Positions 17,340-25,872 of a stretch of DNA of 64,000 nucleotides are shown piece after piece. The stretch is from Gehongia tenuis (lineage in GTDB: Bacteria > Bacillota > Clostridia > Christensenellales > NSJ-53), in NCBI RefSeq assembly GCF_014384795.1, contig NZ_JACRSR010000003.1, positions 166,479 to 230,478 on the forward strand. Direction: 5' to 3'. The notes under the pieces were generated by a model. That model saw only the letters and a program-made list of their open reading frames with translations. It was not told the origin of the DNA and ran no database searches. Each line of letters starts with the position of its first letter. Within the stretch, counting starts at the first letter, position 1. The translations under genes and the position numbers were made by a program.

Positions 17340-18877
17340 CGCTTGCACTCCCTTTCAATATCAAATACCCTGTCCGCCCAGGATCTGTAAAAGGCCGGTT
17401 CGTGAGAGACCAGAATGACGCTGCCTGGAAAAGCCGTCAAAGCCTCCTGCAGAGCCTGCTTGGACTCCACATCCAAATGATTGGTGGGTTCGTCTAGGAT
17501 GAGAAAGTTGTGGGGCCTGGCAGTGATGAGGCTGAGCTTCACCTTGGACTGCTCGCCGCCGCTCAGGGTGCCCACGGCCTGAATGCTGTGATCCCGCTTC
17601 ACGCCGCAAAGAGCCAGATGCTTCCGGGCCTCCTTAATGGTAAAACCAAACTGTCCCATGACAATCTCCATGGGCGTGAGGCCGGGCTCTTCCCAAAGAA
17701 GATCCTGTGCACCGTAGCCCACCACAACACGCTCACCAAAGCGATAGCTGCCCGACAGTGCAGGAATTTCGCCCATCAGGGTTTTCAGCAGTGTGGATTT
17801 ACCGATGCCGTTGAATCCTGTGATCACCAGCTTCTCACCGCATCCGACCGTGAAACCGAGTGCGGGCAGGAGGGGATAGTCATAGCCAACAACAAGGCGC
17901 TGCACCTCAAGAGTGTGAGCGGCACAAAGGGGCAGATGGGGAAAGATGAAGGTGGGCCGGGCGGCGGTGAAGCTGGGAGGCGGCATGCGCTCCATACGCT
18001 CCAGCTGTTTTCGCCGGCCTTTGGCCATCTTGCTGTTCACGCCGGCGATATTCTTTTGGATATAAGCCTCGGTTTGCTCGATCTTCCGTTGCTGCGCCGT
18101 GTATTGGCGAATGTAATCCTCCCGGAAGTGCTGCTTTTGTACCACGAAGTCCGAGAAGCGGCCATGATATTTGCGCATAGTTTCTCCTTCGATATCGCAG
18201 ATGCAGGTGGTGACCCGGTCCAGAAATCCATGGTCATGGGAGACCACTACAAAGGCGTTGGGGAAGGCGGCGAGATAATCGGAGAGCCAATCCACATGTT
18301 CGCTGTCCAAGAAATTGGTCGGCTCATCCAGCAGCAGGACATCGGGGGTCTCCAGCAGAAGCTTGGCCAGAACGGCCTTGGCCCGCTGCCCGCCGCTCAT
18401 CTCCCGAAGAGGCTTCTCACCGCCTAAAGCGGTAAGGCCAAGCCCCGTCATCACACGGGCAATTTTTACATCCAACTCATAGAAGTCCGCGTTTTCCAGC
18501 TGAATCTGGCTCCGGGCGGCACGATCCAAAAGCCGTTCCTCTCCGGTGGAGGCATAGGCCTCGTACAAATGATGCATCTCCCTTTCCAGGGAATAGAGAA
18601 GATCAAAAGCGCTCTTTAAATAATCGAGCAGCGTAATTTTGCCATTGATTTGGGCATGCTGATCCAAATAGCCAATGCGAACGCCGGACTGCCAGCGCAC
18701 GTCGCCCACATCGGGTACGACCTCCCCGGTCAATATGCCGATCAATGTGCTTTTTCCAACACCGTTTTGGCCGACAACGCCAAGATGTTCCCCTTTATAG
18801 AGTTCCAAAGAGGCGTTCTTATAAAGTGTTTTATCGCCATACATGTGGCAAAGATCCTTTATTTCCAATAGACTCAT
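17336..18877 (-). CDS. ABC-F ATPase, probable antibiotic ribosome-protection protein
   Basis: A 513-residue soluble protein with two ATP-binding cassettes and no membrane domain. Cassette 1 has Walker A GQNGVGKST, signature SGGQ and Walker B LLLDEPTNFLD. Cassette 2 has GFNGIGKST, LSGGE and LILDEPTNHLD. The linker between them (about residues 240-300, IEQTEAYIQKN to KQLERMER) is the P-site tRNA interaction motif region that decides antibiotic spectrum. Resistance-type ABC-F proteins displace ribosome-targeting drugs from the 50S subunit. The upstream leader ORF and terminators are the regulatory arrangement usual for resistance members. The exact drug class (macrolide, lincosamide, pleuromutilin) is not evident. 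Confidence 0.88.
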   Translation of the reverse strand: MSLLEIKDLCHMYGDKTLYKNASLELYKGEHLGVVGQNGVGKSTLIGILTGEVVPDVGDVRWQSGVRIGYLDQHAQINGKITLLDYLKSAFDLLYSLEREMHHLYEAYASTGEERLLDRAARSQIQLENADFYELDVKIARVMTGLGLTALGGEKPLREMSGGQRAKAVLAKLLLETPDVLLLDEPTNFLDSEHVDWLSDYLAAFPNAFVVVSHDHGFLDRVTTCICDIEGETMRKYHGRFSDFVVQKQHFREDYIRQYTAQQRKIEQTEAYIQKNIAGVNSKMAKGRRKQLERMERMPPPSFTAARPTFIFPHLPLCAAHTLEVQRLVVGYDYPLLPALGFTVGCGEKLVITGFNGIGKSTLLKTLMGEIPALSGSYRFGERVVVGYGAQDLLWEEPGLTPMEIVMGQFGFTIKEARKHLALCGVKRDHSIQAVGTLSGGEQSKVKLSLITARPHNFLILDEPTNHLDVESKQALQEALTAFPGSVILVSHEPAFYRSWADRVFDIERECKR

Positions 18878-18895
18878 GATGTTTCCTCATTTCTA

Positions 18896-18924
18896 TAAAA
18901 AAACGGAAGGCATAAAGCCCTCCG
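18896..18924 (-). terminator. Intrinsic terminator just upstream of the ABC-F gene
   Basis: CGGAGGG and the mismatched CCTTCCG form a stem, followed by seven T on the minus strand, ending about 20 bases before the ABC-F ATG. It has to be bypassed for expression. Confidence 0.75.
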
Positions 18925-19065
18925 CAACAATCCTCTTAAAGGACATAACAAAAGGCTGGAGCGTAGCTCGCAGCCTTATTGCACATTTTCGGAAATAGAC
19001 AAACAAACGCATAACCGCTATGCTTAACGCCTGCCTATGACCGATGAAAGGAAGCTTGCGCTTCA

Positions 19066-19131
19066 TTAGGCTCCGAACAACGTCTCATCGTTATCCATTT
19101 GCTCGGAGCGAATTCTTCTAGCCAATCTCAT
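19066..19131 (-). CDS. Leader peptide of the ABC-F attenuator
   Basis: This is a 21-codon ORF with AAGGAG eight bases ahead of its ATG. The peptide begins MRLARRIRSEQ and ends ETLFGA. The Arg-rich N-terminus resembles ribosome-stalling leader peptides of macrolide-type resistance genes. Its role is inferred from position and from the hairpins downstream. Confidence 0.65.
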   Translation of the reverse strand: MRLARRIRSEQMDNDETLFGA

Positions 19132-19181
19132 GATCCATTCTCCTTATTCCAAACGCACTTTAACAGAAATAAGGGGTTCTG

Positions 19182-19781
19182 TCAATCACCCTTACGAATG
19201 AAGTTTAGTTTTAAGGAGCCCGATAGTTCGAGTTCATCACCGTAACCGAAGTATGCGTTCTTATTGGTTTGGATTCCAATACTCCTGGTTGAAAAAATCT
19301 CATTGAGATCGTCGGAGAAGAAATTGCCGCTCCCTGAAATCAGCTCAATATCATAGGTGCCGCTGGGGAAATCCTGATCGACATGATAGGTTCCCGCAGT
19401 TAAAGTGATAGGCTTTTGCTTTTCTTCATCCACCTGACCCGTTAGCCTATCCAATTCCGCCTGCCTGTCAGTGATTTGAGTATTGATGGAGTCCAGCTCG
19501 GTTTGTTGAGTCTTAAGCTCGGCGGAAAGACCGTCTTTTTCCTTTTCCAAACCGTCGATCTCTCCCTGCAATTTGTTTGCTTTATCAATGGTTTTTTGCT
19601 TTTCCTTGACTTCCTTCCCTTTTTCATCCAGTTCTTTGTTGGCAGAATCCAACTGCTCACGTGTATTTTGATATTCCTCGTCCTGCTCAGTTTTTAATTG
19701 TACAAATTGCTGTACAATCGTTTCATCCAAAAGAGCCTGCCTACCAAAAGCATTGCCAACAAAAAAAGAACCCCACTGCAA
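19182..19781 (-). CDS. Coiled-coil protein, N-terminal membrane anchor probably lost by frameshift
   Basis: The readable frame gives about 199 residues: a long Gln/Glu/Lys coiled coil (about residues 25-120), then a small Gly/Ser-rich beta domain beginning AGTYHVDQDFPSGTYDIEL. Immediately upstream, another frame encodes a convincing transmembrane helix (IPYLGIIAIIFAVGFFF). It joins this frame only if one base is removed from a run of seven T near 19765. An ATG further upstream (19838, MKAVDNWYI) would need a two-base change in a TATATAT tract. The gene may therefore be a recent pseudogene or a phase-variable form. No catalytic motif is visible. A degenerate attenuator copy lies upstream. Confidence 0.55.
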   Translation of the reverse strand: MQWGSFFVGNAFGRQALLDETIVQQFVQLKTEQDEEYQNTREQLDSANKELDEKGKEVKEKQKTIDKANKLQGEIDGLEKEKDGLSAELKTQQTELDSINTQITDRQAELDRLTGQVDEEKQKPITLTAGTYHVDQDFPSGTYDIELISGSGNFFSDDLNEIFSTRSIGIQTNKNAYFGYGDELELSGSLKLNFIRKGD

Positions 19782-19863
19782 AAATGATTGCGATAATTCC
19801 TAAATATGGAATATATACCAATTATCTACTGCTTTCATGAATGGTGCGAGATCCTCTATTAAA

Positions 19864-19910
19864 GACACAACAAAAGGCTGGAGCGCAGCTCGCAGCCTTT
19901 ATTGTACATT
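19864..19910 (-). repeat. Degenerate second copy of the ABC-F attenuator hairpin
   Basis: This segment matches 18942-18986 nearly base for base (ACAAAAGGCTGGAGCG, one change, AGCTCGCAGCCTT). Further upstream GACGTTGTTCGG is also shared, but the second copy has no intact leader ORF. It now lies ahead of the coiled-coil gene. Confidence 0.7.
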
Positions 19911-19995
19911 GCCGCCATGCATCATGGCCTATACGGATGATAGAAAACTTAGTCCGGTTAAGTCCCGAACAACGTCCCCAAAAGACGACGTTCGC

Positions 19996-22403
19996 TTAAG
20001 TCTGATTGTTGGGGGCCATAACGTTTTGCAGTGTTCTGTAGAATTCATCAATTTCAATGGGCTTTGCCACATGGGCATTCATGCCGGCCTCCAAAGCCGC
20101 CGCCACATCCTCCAAAAAGGCATTCGCCGTCATAGCGATAATGGGGATGGTGGAGGCGTTGGGACAGGCGAAACTGCGGATGGCCTTGGTCGCCTGATAG
20201 CCGTCCATCTCCGGCATTTAAATATCCATCAGGATGGCGTCACAGGTTCTGCCCTTGGGTCCAACAAACCAGTTCACCGCCTCTTTGCCATTGCATGCAC
20301 TGCTGACTTTGGCTCCCACCATTTTCAGAATCTCAACAGCAATCTCCAGGTTCAGATCATTATCTTCCGCAACGAGGATGTGCTTGCCCGCAAGGATGAC
20401 CGATTCTTCCAAATTTTTAGGCTTGGGAAGGGGACCTCCCATTTCGGTGGCAGTGAGCAGGGTGTTGTAGAGCGTGGATGCAAACAGCGGTTTGGAGAGG
20501 AAAAGGTTGGCACCCGCCGCCTTGGCTGCCCTCTCAATCCCGCTAAAATCGTAGGCTGTGATGATAATAATTAGGGGATCCTGACCGATGATGCTTCGGA
20601 TTTGGCGAGTGGTCTCAATACCGTCCATACCGGGCATCTGCCAGTCAATAAGACAGATATCATAGCTCTCGCCCATAGCGTAGGCACAGCGGAGCGCGTC
20701 CACGGCCTCATGGCCGCTGAGCACCCATTTTGCTTTTACACCAAACTTTTCAAGAAGCAGCGCGGCATAGGCGCATTCATCCGGATCATCGTCGCTCACC
20801 AGCACACGGAGCGTTCCCATGGCCGGATACTGCGAGGGCTTGTGGCACTTCGACAGCTCAAAAGGCAGTTCCACCATGAAAGTCGTGCCCTCGCCTGGAC
20901 AGCTTGTTATGGAGATGGCGCCGTCCAGGAGGGTGACGAGATTTTTCGTGATGGGCATCCCAAGTCCGGTTCCGCCAGCACCATTTTCCTGCTCAAAAGC
21001 TTGAAACAAGCCGTGTTCCACAAATTCTTTGCTCATTCCTCGGCCGGTATCACTGACCGTGAAGCGCAGTCTCACGCTTCTGCCTTGCTGGACAAGCCGC
21101 CTGACCTCCAAGCGGACATGCCCATGTTCGGGGGTAAACTTAACCGCATTGGACAGGAGATTGATCAGGACTTGGTTAATTCGCGTGGCGTCGCCTATCA
21201 GCTCTTCCTCCGCCATGTCCTGAACGGATACCTTGAAATCCACACCCTGAGCGGCAGCTTGTGGGTAGATGATCGTGGTGACGGAGTCCAGAATCTGTTT
21301 TAGAAAGAAAGGATTTCGGTTTACCGTCAGTTTGCCATCTTCAATCTTGGACATATCCAAAATGTCATTGATCAAAGAAAAGCAGATGCTTGGATGAAAA
21401 ACTGGTTTTTCCTAAACAGTCCTCGATACGGTCGCGGTCGTCCAGATGGGCGGCGGCGATGGTGGTCATGCCAATGATGGCGTTCATGGGGGTGCGGATC
21501 TCATGGGACATTCGGGACAAAAAGTCCCGTTTGGCGGCATTGGCTTTTCGTGCACCAGCCAGGGCATCCTGCAGCTGCTGTTTTTGTTCCTCCAGCTTTG
21601 CCTGCATTTCCCGAAGCTCGGTGAGATCAGTTACATCAATGTAGGTCAGAAGATATACCGGAGCACCGTCGATCCAATCCACACAATCGCCGTTGGCCTG
21701 CATAAAAATGGTCCGGCCCTCACGGTTTTGCAGCTGGGCCAAAAAGCGGACGTGTTCACCTTGTTTGACATGTTCCAACTGGGGAATGATCTGTTCCCGG
21801 TTGGCTTCCACATTCTCGCGGAAAAGAGGATCATTGGTATTGCGATTTATGGTTCCAAAAAATTCAGCAAACTGTTGATTGGCCTCCAAAAGCTTGATAT
21901 GCAGATAATCCTTGATCAAATATTTGGCCACAAAGCCGGGGATATTGTTGTAGGTAATGGATTGCGCCTGCTGCATCTTCACGGTGTTATCGACGTTAAC
22001 CAGCACCGAATAGGCGATGGGATAACCCTCGTATATATTCTTGGTGATAACCCCATGCAGCTGAACCCAGACATGTCCGCCTCCCTTGACGGGCATCCGG
22101 GTCAAAAGGCTGTATTTGGTCTTGCCCGTCTCAATCGTGTCCATAACCACATCCTGGATTTTTTTCAGTTCATCCTCATAGTGGTGATACGGATAGTAAA
22201 GATCGGGACGATTATGGAAAAGAGCTTCGTATTCCCTCTTTAGGATAGCGGATCAGCTGATAATAAAAAGGATTGCTCCACACCGCGGTAAAATGTTCAT
22301 CCAATATGTGCTTGCTGACGCTCACCTGCATGGTGTTCATCAATAATTCGTAGTCCTCGGCCACATCCCCGCCAATCAGTTCTTCTACCGGATTTTTATC
22401 CAT
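19996..22403 (-). pseudogene. Hybrid sensor histidine kinase with two receiver domains, inactivated
   Basis: Reading through the lesions gives a PAS-like N-terminus, a second sensor region, a HisKA box ([19 protein letters not shown]), a HATPase_c domain (LINLLSNAVKF, DTGRGM, GTGLGMPI) and two receiver domains. The first has DWQMPGMDGIETTR. The second is cut by TAA at 20218-20220 where MDI(Q)MPEMDGY is expected. Two single-base insertions also break it: an extra G near 22235 (YPKEG instead of YPKEEYEALF) and an extra T near 21379 (HLLF instead of HLLSLINDIL). Three independent lesions make function unlikely. The start is uncertain; the ATG before DKNPVEEL is used. No partner regulator gene is adjacent. 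Confidence 0.85.
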
Positions 22404-22510
22404 AGCTCGGTGACGGGCGAATGGTGATATTGACACGGTCATAAAAGCACACACACCTCACATTGTGAGGTGTGTACCGCTGCAAGGGACAGTAAAACCG
22501 ATATTTTAAA

Positions 22511-22548
22511 TAAAAAGTCGGAGCAAGCTATGTATTGCTTGCTCCGAC
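22511..22548 (-). terminator. Terminator of the tRNA-Arg gene
   Basis: A perfect 12-bp stem GTCGGAGCAAGC/GCTTGCTCCGAC directly follows the CCA end and is followed by TTTTTATTT on the minus strand. Confidence 0.85.
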
Positions 22549-22549
22549 G

Positions 22550-22625
22550 TGGTGCGCCTGGTAGGATTCGAACCTACGGCCTTTCGAGTCGGAGTCGAAC
22601 ACTCTATCCCCTGAGCTACAGACGC
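22550..22625 (-). tRNA. tRNA-Arg (anticodon CCG)
   Basis: This 76-base cloverleaf has acceptor arms GCGTCTG/CAGGCGC, D arm GCTC...GAGT, anticodon stem TTCGA/TCGAA around loop CTCCGAC, T arm GTAGG-TTCGAATC-CCTAC, and an encoded CCA. The anticodon CCG reads CGG arginine codons. It is an isolated single tRNA with its own promoter and terminator. Confidence 0.95.
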
Positions 22626-22640
22626 ATGAATACGAAAGTT

Positions 22641-22668
22641 ATTATAGCACAGTGAGCCTATTTTTCAA
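22641..22668 (-). promoter_or_regulatory. Promoter of tRNA-Arg
   Basis: TTGAAA and TATAAT on the minus strand with 16-base spacing, ending about 15 bases before the tRNA 5' end. Confidence 0.75.
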
Positions 22669-22775
22669 AGTGTTTTTTCAAAGGCAAATAGAGAATTTCT
22701 GAAAGGAGTTTGACGGAAAGGGGCGAATCTAATATAGGAATCCGTAAACTGCGGAACTAAGGAGGACGTGAGACC

Positions 22776-23315
22776 TTGAAACTGTTGGTGGCCTATTACT
22801 CCCATACGGGGGATTCCAGAGTGATTGCCCGGCAGCTTGAGCTGCATTATAACGGCGATCTGTACTGCATTCATGAGACGCAGAAACGCTCGAGAATGGG
22901 TGTTCGTTTCAAGGGCGCATCCCAGGCGAACCGGGAAGAGAAAAGCCAGATTGAACCGGTGAGCGTGGATCCTCAGCAGTATGACGTGATTTTTTTGGTG
23001 GCTCCCATTTGGGGCACCATGCCGGCGCCGGCACTGCATGCCTTTATTGATGAAGCCAATCTCAAGGGAAGCAAGGTCTATGGCTTCTTCCTGTGCCGCA
23101 GCGGTCTGGGATCGGCGGAAGAGGTGTTTCACCAATGGCTGGAGGACGCGGGAGCCGAGCTTCAGGATGTCTATACCATAGCAACCAGCGAAAAAAATGC
23201 GAAATCCTTCCTGGAAGGTTCTCAGCAGATCGATGATATTTTGGTCGATCTTTCACCCAAGCTTTATCCGGACGATGCGGAAGAATTTTTTGTGATCAAA
23301 CGCCCCAATAAATAA
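22776..23315 (+). CDS. Flavodoxin family protein
   Basis: A 179-residue flavodoxin-fold protein. The N-terminal strand and phosphate loop (LLVAYYSHTGDSRVIA, T/S-rich as in FMN-binding flavodoxins) and the second flavin contact region (APIWGTMPAPALHAF) are present. It probably binds FMN and carries out low-potential electron transfer or quinone/nitro reduction. The start is TTG after AAGGAGGACGTGAG. It stands alone between the tRNA and the VanW gene, and nothing nearby shows the electron partner. Confidence 0.8.
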   Translation: MKLLVAYYSHTGDSRVIARQLELHYNGDLYCIHETQKRSRMGVRFKGASQANREEKSQIEPVSVDPQQYDVIFLVAPIWGTMPAPALHAFIDEANLKGSKVYGFFLCRSGLGSAEEVFHQWLEDAGAELQDVYTIATSEKNAKSFLEGSQQIDDILVDLSPKLYPDDAEEFFVIKRPNK

Positions 23316-23370
23316 GACGTAAGCTTATCCTCCCAAGCATAGAATACTAAAAAGCCTGGGAGGATGAACC

Positions 23371-24753
23371 ATGTTTTGGGAGCTCAAAGATTACGAAGGA
23401 TGGAAAAGATGGCTTTTAACGGCCTTTTGGGTATTGGGCCTCGTGAGCCTAATCCTCATTGGAATCTGGTTTTTCCGGCTGGAAGGTGAATTTGCACCGG
23501 GGACCGAGGTGGATGGGGTTCCGATTGGCGGCTGGTCCAGGGAGGAAGCCCTGACGAAACTGCATCAAAGAAGCGATCCCCATCTCAAACAGACGGAAGT
23601 CCTTCTGTCCTGGCAGGACCGGGCGGAGACGCTGGGAGCGGCCGAGCTGGGTGTGCGGTACAATTTGGAGGAGATTTTGGGTGACGCCTGGAATAGGGGC
23701 CGAAAGGGCACTGTGCTGGAGCGGCTTTACCAGCTCGAGGAGGCTGGGAGTGGCAGAGCTATCTACACCACAAGCCTGATTTGGGACCGAGCGGGCCTTG
23801 AAGAAGCTTTAAGAAGCGCTATTGGGAGCTGGGAGAAGGCGGCAAAGGATGCGGAGGCATTCTTTGACCCCGATGCGGACCAGCCTTTTACCTATGCAAG
23901 GGAGGAGACGGGGGTTTCCATCGATTGGTCCAAGCTGCTCGGCAGAGTGGAGCAGGGTCTGCAGGGGCGAATCACGGGCACGATCCAGGTGGAGGTTCCG
24001 GTAAGCGTCCTGCAGCCGGATGGCACGCTGAGGCAGCTTCAGGAGGATACCAAGAAACTGTCCGCCATGCTCACACCCCTTGGGGGAAGCAGTGACAATC
24101 GCGTGCACAATATCAAGCAGTCCTTGGCAAAGTTTCATGGGATGATAGTACGGCCGGGGGAAACGGTCTCCTTTAATGAGACGACCGGGGAACGAAGCGC
24201 AGAGAACGGTTATCTGGATGCGCCCATTATCATCAATAAATCTCTGGTGGACGGCCCGGGCGGCGGCGTATGCCAAAGCTCCTCCACCTTGTACAACGCT
24301 TGGCTGAAGGCGGGACTTCAGGTAAAGGAGAGGGTGCATCACGCGTTTCCGTTGTCCTACGTGGCGGAGGGCTTTGATGCCACCGTAAATTATCCCAATC
24401 TGGATCTCAAATTTACCAACGACAGCGAGGTCACCGTATACATCAAGGCCTATGTCAGCGGCGGCAACGCCTGTGTTGAGCTCTATGGGCGGCCGGAGAG
24501 CGAAGTGCGTTTGGAGCAGAAAGTCCTTGAGCGCAAGGATCCACCGGCTGCCAAGATACTGAAAGACACCGAGGGCACCTACGTGAAATACACCGATGAA
24601 ACCTATACGGTGACTCAGGCCCGTCAAGGCATGACGGTGGAGGCTTGGCGAATCTACATGGAAAATGGAAGGGAAACCCATCGTGAACTGCTGCACACGG
24701 ATATTTACGAACCGGTTCAGGGCATGAAATATGTGGGCGTTCAGTCGCGGTAG
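23371..24753 (+). CDS. VanW family protein
   Basis: A 460-residue membrane-anchored, extracytoplasmic protein. One N-terminal transmembrane helix (about residues 12-33) is followed by a peptidoglycan-binding-4-like region and the VanW core (about 215-370: KFHGMIVRPGETVSFNETTG, GGGVCQSSSTLYNA with its invariant Cys, and HHAFPLSYV). The end resembles a G5-like strand domain (TYTVTQARQGMTVEAW). VanW domains occur in glycopeptide-resistance clusters and widely in Firmicutes cell walls, but the biochemical role is unsettled. GGGAGGATGAACC precedes the ATG. No van genes are nearby, so a general cell-wall role is more likely than resistance. Confidence 0.88.
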   Translation: MFWELKDYEGWKRWLLTAFWVLGLVSLILIGIWFFRLEGEFAPGTEVDGVPIGGWSREEALTKLHQRSDPHLKQTEVLLSWQDRAETLGAAELGVRYNLEEILGDAWNRGRKGTVLERLYQLEEAGSGRAIYTTSLIWDRAGLEEALRSAIGSWEKAAKDAEAFFDPDADQPFTYAREETGVSIDWSKLLGRVEQGLQGRITGTIQVEVPVSVLQPDGTLRQLQEDTKKLSAMLTPLGGSSDNRVHNIKQSLAKFHGMIVRPGETVSFNETTGERSAENGYLDAPIIINKSLVDGPGGGVCQSSSTLYNAWLKAGLQVKERVHHAFPLSYVAEGFDATVNYPNLDLKFTNDSEVTVYIKAYVSGGNACVELYGRPESEVRLEQKVLERKDPPAAKILKDTEGTYVKYTDETYTVTQARQGMTVEAWRIYMENGRETHRELLHTDIYEPVQGMKYVGVQSR

Positions 24754-24779
24754 GTCAAAGATACAAAGGAGTGGAGCTT

Positions 24780-25772
24780 TTGAACACCAAAGAAAGTATG
24801 ATTTTTGCCGGCAGTTCCGGCAAGGGCTTTGCCCAGCGGGTATGTGATTACATCGGGGTGCCCTTGGGCAAATCTCAGGTCATCAAGTTCTCCGAGGGCA
24901 ACACCATGGTGCGCATTCTGGAGCCCATAAGAAACAAGGAAGTATTTTTCTTCCAGCCCATCGGGATGAATCCCAACGATGAGTTCGTGGAGATTCTGTT
25001 TTTTATGGATGCTTTCAAGCGGGCAAGCGCTCAGTCGGTGACGGCAATCATTCCCTATTTTTCCTACGCCAAAGGCGACAAGAAGGATGAGCCGCGGGTG
25101 TCCATCCGAGCGCGGGTGTGCGCCGAGTGCCTGGAACTGGCTGGTGCGGACCGCGTGGTGACCATGGACCTGCACAGCGCCCAGGTTCAGGGTTTCTTCA
25201 AAAAACCGGTTGATCACCTCTATGCCATGCCCATTCTAACGGAATACGTGCGCAGTCTGGCCATTGACAATGCCGTGATCGTCTCTCCGGATTCCGGCTA
25301 TGCCAAGCAGGCCCGCAAGTTTGCCAGTCATTTGGGCCTTCCTGTGGCCATTGGCGACAAAACGCGCTATGGTCATGACGAAAAGGCGGAAGTGTTGGAT
25401 GTGGTGGGGGAAGTGAAGGATAAGAACTGCGTTATCGTGGACGACTTCACCATCTCCGGCGGCACGCTGGTGAGTCTTGCCGTCGAACTCAAAAGGCGGG
25501 GCGCGGAACGGATCATCGCCTGCCTGTCCCATAACATCATTTCTGAGGAGGGCGTCAAAAAGCTGGAAGCTAGTCCCATCGATACGATTATCAGCACCGA
25601 TACCGTGGAGAATCCCCACATCGCGGGACATAAAAAGTTCAAAACGATCACGGTGGCCCCGCTGTTCGCGGAAGCGGTTATGCGTACCCACGACCGGGAA
25701 TCCTTGAGCCCACTGTTTGAGCAGGCCTCGGAACGTATCCTGAAGAGCGTTTTCGAGTACGACAAGGAGTAA
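24780..25772 (+). CDS. Divergent ribose-phosphate pyrophosphokinase paralogue
   Basis: This 330-residue protein has the two phosphoribosyltransferase-fold halves of PRPP synthetase. The PRPP loop reads VIVDDFTISGGTL, where the canonical enzyme has DDMIDTAGT, and the flexible loop reads PYFSYAKGDKKDEPR instead of [10 protein letters not shown]. It may make PRPP, activate ribose phosphate differently, or act as a regulatory paralogue. The true Prs is encoded about 6.7 kb away. The TTG start has AAAGGAG eight bases upstream; a GTG three codons earlier overlaps that site. It ends before a bidirectional terminator. Confidence 0.8.
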   Translation: MNTKESMIFAGSSGKGFAQRVCDYIGVPLGKSQVIKFSEGNTMVRILEPIRNKEVFFFQPIGMNPNDEFVEILFFMDAFKRASAQSVTAIIPYFSYAKGDKKDEPRVSIRARVCAECLELAGADRVVTMDLHSAQVQGFFKKPVDHLYAMPILTEYVRSLAIDNAVIVSPDSGYAKQARKFASHLGLPVAIGDKTRYGHDEKAEVLDVVGEVKDKNCVIVDDFTISGGTLVSLAVELKRRGAERIIACLSHNIISEEGVKKLEASPIDTIISTDTVENPHIAGHKKFKTITVAPLFAEAVMRTHDRESLSPLFEQASERILKSVFEYDKE

Positions 25773-25845
25773 CCCGGCTGTAAGAGGCAGAGGGAGAGGA
25801 CGCTGGGCGGCCATAGGCCGCCTGAGCGTCCGAAAAAGATGAAAA

Positions 25846-25872
25846 AAAGAGGCCAGCTTAGCTGGCCTCTTT
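25846..25872. terminator. Bidirectional terminator between the Prs paralogue and the MFS gene
   Basis: AAAGAGGCCAGC/GCTGGCCTCTTT is a perfect stem with A-run and T-run flanks serving both convergent genes. The MFS stop codon lies within it. Confidence 0.85.

Larger units (their letters stand above)
18896..19150 (-). promoter_or_regulatory. Leader attenuator of the ABC-F/MFS operon
   Basis: The 300-base untranslated leader contains a 21-codon leader ORF, a hairpin AAGGCTG/CAGCCTT followed by T-rich sequence (18951-18977), and a strong terminator immediately before the ABC-F start. This is the structure of ribosome-stalling attenuators: a drug-stalled ribosome on the leader ORF would shift the RNA into an antiterminated form. 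Confidence 0.7.

Noticed and set aside
22446..22474. Palindrome ACACACCTCACA/TGTGAGGTGTGT upstream of the kinase pseudogene
   Set aside because: It is a real inverted repeat, but without a T-run or conserved site; it could be a chance or relic operator and no function can be supported.
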